From an uncultured Desulfobacterales bacterium (GTDB taxonomy: Bacteria; Desulfobacterota; Desulfobacteria; Desulfobacterales; JAFDCJ01): 6,368 nt of DNA. The notes under the pieces are model-generated. The model had not been told where the DNA came from. It saw nothing but the letters and a program-made list of their open reading frames with translations, and ran no database searches. Both the position numbers and the translations under genes were made by a program. The DNA is taken from contig CALZJV010000361.1 of the NCBI GenBank assembly GCA_945787595.1, positions 1 through 6,368 on the forward strand. Reading direction: 5' to 3'. Below, piece after piece: positions 1 to 4,573 of this stretch (positions within the stretch are counted from its first letter, which is position 1; every line of letters starts with the position of its first letter).

Positions 1-426
1 CCGCACCACTGACCACACTTGCTTTTCACCACCCCAATACCTCATCAACATCCGCAAAAGCTTTCCCGCATCGATACGATCCGTTTTCGCTCGCCGCTTC
101 CGCCGGTTGACTTCCAAACTGGCAGAATCGACCACTAAATTTTCAATCCCCTGGCTTTCTAAATAGCGGTGGATCCAAAAACCATCTCTGCCGGCTTCAT
201 AACAACTGACCACTCTGACGTCTTCGATCATCCTAAATTTGCGCTTCGCAAGGTCTATCTCTACCTGCAATTGAGCTAAATTCCCCGCTGTTATCGTTTT
301 ATACCGAACCTTACTTCCATCACTAAAAGCCAGCTTCCATTTGCTGTTGCTGAGTTCAAAAGCTATGTACAATATCGCCTCTTTTGTGGTATCTTTCAGT
401 CGCAGGGTTTCTTGAGTCTTTTTCAT
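1..426 (-). CDS. IS110-family (DEDD) transposase, N-terminal part, cut by window edge
   Basis: DNA recombinase that moves an IS110-type insertion sequence. Family members form a RuvC-like DEDD active site and, where studied, are guided by an RNA made from a noncoding end of the element. Visible are the first 142 residues; the rest, including the C-terminal Tnp20 domain with its conserved serine, lies beyond the left edge. The RuvC-like half is recognisable: the first strand YIAFELSNSKWKLAF (20-34), YEAGRDGFW (76-84) with the second acidic residue E77, and RRAKTDRIDAGKLL (111-124) with D116 and D119. The position normally held by the first Asp (GIDVSK in many relatives) is Glu24. The ATG is chosen because a strong AAAGGAGG lies 6 nt upstream. 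It shares the strand of the integrase to its right, so read-through from that gene is possible. The family call is secure; the IS110 versus IS1111 subgroup cannot be decided without the other end. Confidence 0.9.
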   Translation of the reverse strand, partial: MKKTQETLRLKDTTKEAILYIAFELSNSKWKLAFSDGSKVRYKTITAGNLAQLQVEIDLAKRKFRMIEDVRVVSCYEAGRDGFWIHRYLESQGIENLVVDSASLEVNRRKRRAKTDRIDAGKLLRMLMRYWGGEKQVWSVVR

Positions 427-432
427 TGTTCG

Positions 433-440
433 CCTCCTTT
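433..440 (-). promoter_or_regulatory. Ribosome binding site of the IS110 transposase
   Basis: The minus strand reads AAAGGAGG followed by 6 nt and ATG at 426. This near-perfect Shine-Dalgarno sequence fixes the transposase start. Confidence 0.8.
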
Positions 441-467
441 GTGGTTTAAGGTTTGGGGAAATTCTTA

Positions 468-473
468 GTATAC
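468..473 (-). promoter_or_regulatory. Candidate -10 box (TATACT) in the IS110 5' end
   Basis: TATACT on the minus strand matches the sigma70 -10 consensus at 5 of 6 positions and lies 41 nt upstream of the transposase ATG. No good -35 box sits 16-18 bp upstream in this copy. IS110-type elements often gain a complete promoter only when the two ends join in the circular form, with the -35 supplied by the other end. A lone -10 box here would fit that, but this is inference. Confidence 0.3.
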
Positions 474-571
474 ACAAAAAGGCTGCTTAGGAAACCCTGC
501 ATAGTATCTATTTATTTTAACTCTCCAAGAGCCCAAATTTTTACGATTGCCAATTGTTATCTTGATTCAGA

Positions 572-600
572 GGGTGAACCAGCATTGGCAGGATTCACCC
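572..600. repeat. 29-nt imperfect hairpin 3' of the integrase
   Basis: On the plus strand, GGGTGAA (572-578) pairs perfectly with TTCACCC (594-600). Inside, after an unpaired A593, CC (579-580) pairs with GG (591-592). An A-A mismatch follows, then GC (582-583) pairs with GC (588-589), closing a 4-nt loop ATTG. That makes 11 base pairs in 29 nt within AT-rich DNA. It begins 9 nt past the integrase stop on the minus strand, so it may end or stabilise that transcript, but no T run follows on either strand. It could also be a recombination or IS target structure, or part of an IS-encoded RNA. Confidence 0.6.
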
Positions 601-608
601 CCAATTAT

Positions 609-1445
609 TCATGCATACAAATTTTCAATCCATCTAATAGCTTCGTTATCACTGACCTTTCCCAAATAAATTTCGGTAGTTTGGAGGCTTGAATGTCGTA
701 AAATTATCTTACTGATAATTTCTAGAGGTACGTTTGATCGAGATGCGAATGTTGCCGCGTGACGGCGCAGATCGTGGGGCCTCAATCGTATTCCAACGAC
801 CTGGCCAGCTTTTTTCACCATTGCCCTTGCTGCTCCATAACAAATCGGAAAAATCATCTGGCTCGGTGCAATTTCCTGGACACGAACATATTCTTTTAGA
901 CGATCGGCTACCTTTTGCGGAATAAAAATCAACTCTTGCTCTTTGCCGCTTTTGGTATCATTTAAGATCAATTTCCGGTCAAGAATGTCAGCAGGTGTCA
1001 ACTTCAAGACCTCACCGACTCTCATTCCGCCTCTTGCCATCAGTTCCAGCATTAGCCGGTTGCGGACATTGTCTGTTCTGAATATAATTTCGTCCGCCGT
1101 CTCTTTTTCAATAATATCCCAATTAACAACTGCTTTCGGCCTGAATAATTTACGCAGCATCGGAGAATCACATGGATTTTTAAAATCGCAATCGAAATTA
1201 TTTCTCATAAAATTGAAAAAGGCGGTCAGGTGGGAAAAACGAATCCGCTTTGTCTGGGGTTTTCGGCCCTTAACAAATTTCACCATAAAATCCAGAATAT
1301 CATCCGGCGATACCTTGTTAAGGTTAAGATTTGCAAAATTCTGGTTAAACTTTTCAATGGTGAATTGGTAAGCCCGGACGGTATTGCACTTTGAATGGGC
1401 TCGGTGATATTCCAGCCAAATTTTTGAAGCCTGAGAAACGTTCAT
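609..1445 (-). CDS. Tyrosine recombinase / phage-type site-specific integrase
   Basis: Cuts and rejoins DNA at specific sites through a 3'-phosphotyrosine intermediate. The 278-residue protein is complete and close to the usual 300 of the XerC/D-like class. An N-terminal SAM-like core-binding domain spans about 1-95. The catalytic domain follows, with every active-site residue present: R142 in ARGGMRVGE, K165 in NDTKSGKE, H224 and R227 in RPHDLRRH, H251 in LRHSS, and the nucleophile Y260 in TTEIYLG. The start is fixed by a strong AAGGAGGT 5 nt upstream. There is no extra integron-integrase insertion between the HxxR box and the rest that I can recognise, and no arm-binding N-terminal domain, so it resembles simple Xer-like recombinases. 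No excisionase gene is adjacent. It diverges from the cyclase gene across a 518-bp gap and reads towards the IS110 element. Its DNA target cannot be deduced; the hairpin just past its stop is one candidate site. Confidence 0.93.
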   Translation of the reverse strand: MNVSQASKIWLEYHRAHSKCNTVRAYQFTIEKFNQNFANLNLNKVSPDDILDFMVKFVKGRKPQTKRIRFSHLTAFFNFMRNNFDCDFKNPCDSPMLRKLFRPKAVVNWDIIEKETADEIIFRTDNVRNRLMLELMARGGMRVGEVLKLTPADILDRKLILNDTKSGKEQELIFIPQKVADRLKEYVRVQEIAPSQMIFPICYGAARAMVKKAGQVVGIRLRPHDLRRHAATFASRSNVPLEIISKIILRHSSLQTTEIYLGKVSDNEAIRWIENLYA

Positions 1446-1450
1446 GATTT

Positions 1451-1458
1451 ACCTCCTT
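1451..1458 (-). promoter_or_regulatory. Ribosome binding site of the integrase
   Basis: AAGGAGGT on the minus strand, 5 nt before the ATG at 1445. This is an essentially perfect match to the 16S rRNA tail and decides the start. Confidence 0.85.
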
Positions 1459-1585
1459 TTAGAATTTAGATTTGACATTTACAAAAAGACTGAGGTAAAC
1501 GAACGATAGCGGGTTTAGGTCTGCAAAAAGTTTTAAATTTTTTTCGGACGAATTCAGAATATTTTTTTCACATCTGGGCTTTTAA

Positions 1586-1693
1586 AATTTCAGATTTTTT
1601 ATGATATCCATAAGAAATCTGTAACAATTTCAGTAATTTTCTAATTGCAGAGAATGGCAAGAAATATGTAACCGGAACTCCGTCAAATTTCAG
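1586..1693 (+). repeat. Three direct copies of AATTTCAG
   Basis: AATTTCAG begins at 1586, 1626 and 1686, with spacings of 40 and 60 bp. The copies lie between the integrase start and the cyclase promoter. They could be protein binding sites, or chance repetition in AT-rich DNA. Confidence 0.35.
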
Positions 1694-1776
1694 GTTAATT
1701 TTAGAGTATATCATCAATTTAGCCAAGTTTAAGAGAATCTCAATATATCACCACCAGCCAGTATCATCGATTATGT

Positions 1777-1806
1777 TTGACTAATTCCCATCTAACTGGG
1801 TATAAA
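1777..1806 (+). promoter_or_regulatory. Probable sigma70-type promoter of the cyclase gene
   Basis: TTGACT (1777-1782) and TATAAA (1801-1806) each match consensus at 5 of 6 positions and are 18 bp apart. The spacer ends in a small dyad, CCCA (1787-1790) against TGGG (1797-1800), which could be an operator half-site pair. Transcription would start near 1813, leaving a leader of about 150 nt before the ATG at 1964. Confidence 0.5.
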
Positions 1807-1868
1807 TATATATGAAATAGACCTGATTCTCCTATTCCAACTGATCTGAAGCGGTTCTCCAGTTCCAG

Positions 1869-1882
1869 AATCGAATTCGATT
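1869..1882. promoter_or_regulatory. Perfect 14-bp palindrome AATCGAATTCGATT, possible operator
   Basis: Both strands read AATCGAATTCGATT with no unpaired centre. It lies downstream of the predicted promoter and 81 bp before the cyclase start codon, inside the predicted leader. A dimeric repressor site is one reading. A chance palindrome is the alternative. Confidence 0.4.
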
Positions 1883-1945
1883 TCTCATCTGATTTCTACA
1901 TTCCTTCGAATAGTCCACATACTGAATTGATCTGTTTGAAACCTT

Positions 1946-1956
1946 GAAAGGGGGGG
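1946..1956 (+). promoter_or_regulatory. Ribosome binding site of the cyclase, with a 7-G run
   Basis: GAAAGGGGGGG ends 7 nt before the ATG at 1964. The purine-rich tract supports this start, but seven consecutive G (1950-1956) replace the usual GGAGG. Confidence 0.65.
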
Positions 1957-1963
1957 TATCGTT

Positions 1964-4189
1964 ATGGCAGACGAAGGTTTTAAACGCAAACTCACCGCAA
2001 TCCTCAGTGCTGATGTAGAAGGCTATAGTCGCCTTATGGGCGATGATGAAGAAGCCACTGTCCGAACGTTAACGACCTACCGTGAAGTGCTCACCACTCT
2101 CATCAAACAACACAACGGTAAAGTAATAGACTCTCCGGGTGACAATCTGCTGGCCGAGTTTGTCAGCGTTGTCGATGCTGTGCAGTGTGCTGTGGCGGTA
2201 CAAAAAGAAATCAGTGCACGCAATACCGAGCTTCCTGGAAATCGAAAAATGCAGTTCCGTATCGGCATTAACCTCGGTGATGTCATTCAGGAAGAAGAGC
2301 GTATTTACGGTGATGGTGTCAATATCGCTGCCAGACTGGAAAGTTTAGCCAACCCAGGGGGCATTTGCATTTCCAAGACAGCCTTCGATCAAATTGAAAG
2401 CAAGCTGCCGTATGGATATGAGTTTTTAGGAGATCAAACGGTAAAAAACATTGCCAAGCCAGTGAGTGCCTATCGGGTCTTAATGGAGCCAAGGGTGACG
2501 GTTGCAGGAGAGCCGGAAAAAGAAAAACGATCACCAGCACGGCGAATGCCAACTCTCCTTGGGGCAGTTGCTGTGCTTGTGTTGGCGGTTGCTGTGGGGG
2601 TCTGGCAGTTTTACATTCGCCGTCCATCTGTAGAACCTGCCTCTGTTGAGAAGATGGCCTTTCCACTGCCCAAAAAGCCCTCAATTGCCGTACTGCCTTT
2701 TAACAATCTAAGTGGTGATCCGGATCAAGAATATTTCTGTGATGGAATGACAGAAGATCTGATTACCGACCTTTCCAAAATCTCAGGCATTTTTGTCATC
2801 GCCCGTAACTCGACGTATGCATACAAGGAAAAACCTGCGAAGATCAGACAGGTGGCCGAGGAGCTTGGTGTACGCTACGTCTTAGAAGGCAGTGTTCGCA
2901 AAGCCGATAAACAAATACGAATTAACGCACAGCTCATTGATGCCGTCACGGGACATCACCTATGGGCAGATCGCTATGACGGGAATCTCGATAATGTTTT
3001 TGCTTTACAGGACAAGATCACTCAGAAAATCATTGGCGCTTTAGCAGTAAAATTGACGGCAAACGAAAAGAAGCAAATTGCTCTTAGAGGCACTGATAAC
3101 ATCGATGCTTACGATGCTTTCCTGCAAGGTTGGGACTATTATCTCAGATCAACCCCGGATGCTTTCCGAAAAGCGATTCCATTTTTCGAAAAGGCAGTTG
3201 AACTGGATCCGAACTACGGGGTAGCTTATGCCGCACTTGCCCTAACTTACTGGAGCGGATCCTATGCTTACTATGAAACAGGGATACTGGGTCTATCATC
3301 TATTTTAGAGGGGCGTCTTTTGGCGCGTCATTACCTCGATAAGGCCATAATAATGCCAACATCGCTTTCTTACCGAATTGCCTCCTCAATGGCACTAAAT
3401 AGGCGTCAGTTCAAAGAAGCCATCGAAGAAGCCGAACGCGCTGTAGCGCTTGATCCTAATGATGCCAGCTGTCGTTACACTCTGGCAGAGGCTTTAGTCT
3501 ATGGAGGCAACCCGATTGAGGGTATTGAATATATCGAAACAGCAATGCGGCTTGATCCTCGTTTCCAGACAAATCCCCTATACCTTCTTGGAATAGCCTA
3601 TTTTTGCATGGGACAATATGAGAAAGCTGTGAGTCGTTTGGAAAGAGCTTTCAAACGTATTCCAGAGCCGGGTCAGCGTTTGTACCCTCTTGTTGCTGCA
3701 TATGCCCACCTCGGTCGTTTAAATGAGGCTAAAAAAGCAGTAGAACTATGGCAACAACAGCTTGGACTAAAATTCGCTATGGATCGTTTTCCATTCAAAG
3801 ATCCAGAGGTGGCCAAACGGTTTGTAGATGGGCTAATTAAAGCTGGCTATCCGGCCGGGCACTCCGATTACTACAAAATATACGATGAGAATAGATTGAG
3901 CGGTGAAGAAATAAAAAACATCGCATTCGGCCAGAAAGTCGCCGCATCAGACGGAATCGTCGACCGCACTAAAGATGGTAAAGCGACCTACCGAGGTTAT
4001 TTGGGGAAATCGGATAAAGGAAAAAGTTGGCTCGAAGGTGATTTGCTCTGCGACCAGTGGATAGAGCGTTATGAAGGCTTAAAAAATTGCTATCCTGTTT
4101 TCCGCAATCCCGAGGGATCAAGGAAAAAGTTGGATGAATATTTAGCGGTCACCGATTTCGGCATCATTACGTGGTCACTGGCAGAGTAA
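1964..4189 (+). CDS. Membrane-anchored class III nucleotide cyclase with TolB-like domain and TPRs
   Basis: Predicted to make a cyclic nucleotide in the cytoplasm under control of an extracytoplasmic sensory half. The cyclase domain spans about 8-175: metal ligands D17 (ILSADVEGYSRL) and D60 (SPGDNLLAEF), then RIGINLGDV (99-107) and YGDGVNIAARLES (115-127) with transition-state residues N120 and R124. A basic stretch (186-194) precedes one membrane helix at about 195-218, so the cyclase should face the cytoplasm. Next come a TolB/FlgO-like domain (238-362, starting PSIAVLPFNNLSGDPDQEYF), TPR units at about 400-430 and 483-600, and a C-terminal domain (about 632-741) with C696 and C709. This order is common for COG5616/COG2114-type fusions in proteobacteria. 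The residues that select adenine in canonical adenylate cyclases (Lys, Asp) align with D56 and R113, so the product (cAMP, cGMP or other) is uncertain. The gene has its own promoter region; the TIR gene follows 384 bp downstream on the same strand. Confidence 0.92.
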   Translation: MADEGFKRKLTAILSADVEGYSRLMGDDEEATVRTLTTYREVLTTLIKQHNGKVIDSPGDNLLAEFVSVVDAVQCAVAVQKEISARNTELPGNRKMQFRIGINLGDVIQEEERIYGDGVNIAARLESLANPGGICISKTAFDQIESKLPYGYEFLGDQTVKNIAKPVSAYRVLMEPRVTVAGEPEKEKRSPARRMPTLLGAVAVLVLAVAVGVWQFYIRRPSVEPASVEKMAFPLPKKPSIAVLPFNNLSGDPDQEYFCDGMTEDLITDLSKISGIFVIARNSTYAYKEKPAKIRQVAEELGVRYVLEGSVRKADKQIRINAQLIDAVTGHHLWADRYDGNLDNVFALQDKITQKIIGALAVKLTANEKKQIALRGTDNIDAYDAFLQGWDYYLRSTPDAFRKAIPFFEKAVELDPNYGVAYAALALTYWSGSYAYYETGILGLSSILEGRLLARHYLDKAIIMPTSLSYRIASSMALNRRQFKEAIEEAERAVALDPNDASCRYTLAEALVYGGNPIEGIEYIETAMRLDPRFQTNPLYLLGIAYFCMGQYEKAVSRLERAFKRIPEPGQRLYPLVAAYAHLGRLNEAKKAVELWQQQLGLKFAMDRFPFKDPEVAKRFVDGLIKAGYPAGHSDYYKIYDENRLSGEEIKNIAFGQKVAASDGIVDRTKDGKATYRGYLGKSDKGKSWLEGDLLCDQWIERYEGLKNCYPVFRNPEGSRKKLDEYLAVTDFGIITWSLAE

Positions 4190-4209
4190 TTCTACTATAA
4201 TCAAAAAAT

Positions 4210-4318
4210 ACCTTGTTAAATTTATATATTTCAGCCCTTCGTGACTTGCTATTGATTTGAATTTAACGCGCTCTGTTAAAATTGCAGGTTACTCCACAAA
4301 GCTATGATTTTACAAGGT
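4210..4318. repeat. Inverted repeat with 12-bp arms just downstream of the cyclase
   Basis: ACCTTGTTAAAT (4210-4221) faces ATTTTACAAGGT (4307-4318), which are reverse complements at 11 of 12 positions. The whole unit is 109 bp and AT-rich. Such a shape fits a tiny non-autonomous element or a long-range stem in the cyclase 3' transcript. I see no flanking target duplication, so a chance match is possible. Confidence 0.3.
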
Positions 4319-4410
4319 TAAAAAAACCAGTGATATCATCTATCCCAGTTTTCAGGATTGGATTTAATGTAACTGCTATCTATCAATCATTTGACAACCC
4401 TAAAAACCAT

Positions 4411-4431
4411 ATGATATCCGAAACATATCAT
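4411..4431. promoter_or_regulatory. Dyad ATGATAT-N7-ATATCAT upstream of the TIR gene, possible operator
   Basis: Perfect 7-bp inverted arms (4411-4417 and 4425-4431) around a 7-nt spacer, about 140 bp before the TIR start codon and just 3' of a TTGACA box (4391-4396). Related words occur at 4332-4339 (GATATCAT), 1601-1608 (its complement ATGATATC) and 1708-1715 (ATATCATC). The 21-bp span suits a dimeric DNA-binding protein. Confidence 0.35.
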
Positions 4432-4561
4432 CACACACTTCGATAACGATCGAATTAAATATTTTGGCAAGTTACATTCAATACAGGAATCACAGAAGAT
4501 GGAAGTATTTAAGTTTTTACTTTTATATTAAAGATGCGATTCACAAACGAGAAGCTAACCC

Positions 4562-4567
4562 AAAAGG
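4562..4567 (+). promoter_or_regulatory. Weak ribosome binding site of the TIR gene
   Basis: AAAAGG ends 6 nt before the ATG at 4574. It is only a partial Shine-Dalgarno match. The start is chosen mainly because the TIR domain begins immediately (MKDFFISY). Confidence 0.5.
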
Positions 4568-4573
4568 CAAGCC

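Larger units (their letters stand above)
1..500 (-). mobile_element. IS110-family insertion sequence, partial; right boundary uncertain
   Basis: The element contains the transposase above plus its upstream noncoding end. IS110 elements usually lack terminal inverted repeats and target duplications, so the end cannot be read from one copy. A boundary near 480-500 would give a short 5' end, as in IS1111-type elements. A boundary near 600 would give a long 5' end of the kind that encodes the guide RNA in IS110-type elements and would include the hairpin at 572-600. The value 500 is a working choice only. Confidence 0.45.
1446..1963. other. AT-rich divergent intergenic region
   Basis: 518 bp between the divergent integrase and cyclase genes. 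I see no coding region, tRNA or other RNA gene in it. It holds the two ribosome binding sites, a probable promoter for the cyclase (1777-1806), a perfect 14-bp palindrome (1869-1882) and three AATTTCAG words (1586-1693). No convincing integrase promoter was found on the minus strand. Confidence 0.8.
4190..4573. other. AT-rich intergenic region between the cyclase and TIR genes
   Basis: 384 bp with no recognisable gene, RNA or pseudogene. It contains a 12-bp inverted repeat 109 bp across (4210-4318), a 7-bp dyad (4411-4431) and a perfect TTGACA (4391-4396) that has no good -10 box at the right distance. TATATT (4524-4529) is another possible -10 box for the TIR gene, without a good -35. No intrinsic terminator for the cyclase was found. 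The length and sites suggest the TIR gene is transcribed separately, but that is not proven. Confidence 0.75.

Noticed and set aside
453..692. 79-codon plus-strand frame between the IS110 and integrase genes
   Set aside because: It overlaps the integrase 3' end, has no Shine-Dalgarno site and its product has no recognisable feature; the start overlaps the IS noncoding end.
734..1371. Open frames on the plus strand across the integrase gene
   Set aside because: They lie wholly inside the minus-strand integrase, which has complete catalytic motifs. The plus-strand translations match no family and lack ribosome binding sites.
609..1445. Integron integrase with attC cassettes
   Set aside because: The recombinase lacks a recognisable IntI-specific insertion, and only a single hairpin, not an attC array with cassette genes, is visible.
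1655..1670. sigma54-like promoter (TGGCAAG), also at 4465-4471
   Set aside because: The -24 element is fair, but no GC is found at the required -12 position in either place.
2319..2684. 121-codon minus-strand frame inside the cyclase gene
   Set aside because: It is antisense to the conserved cyclase and membrane segment and is low-complexity in composition (Gln/Pro rich), as expected of a shadow frame.
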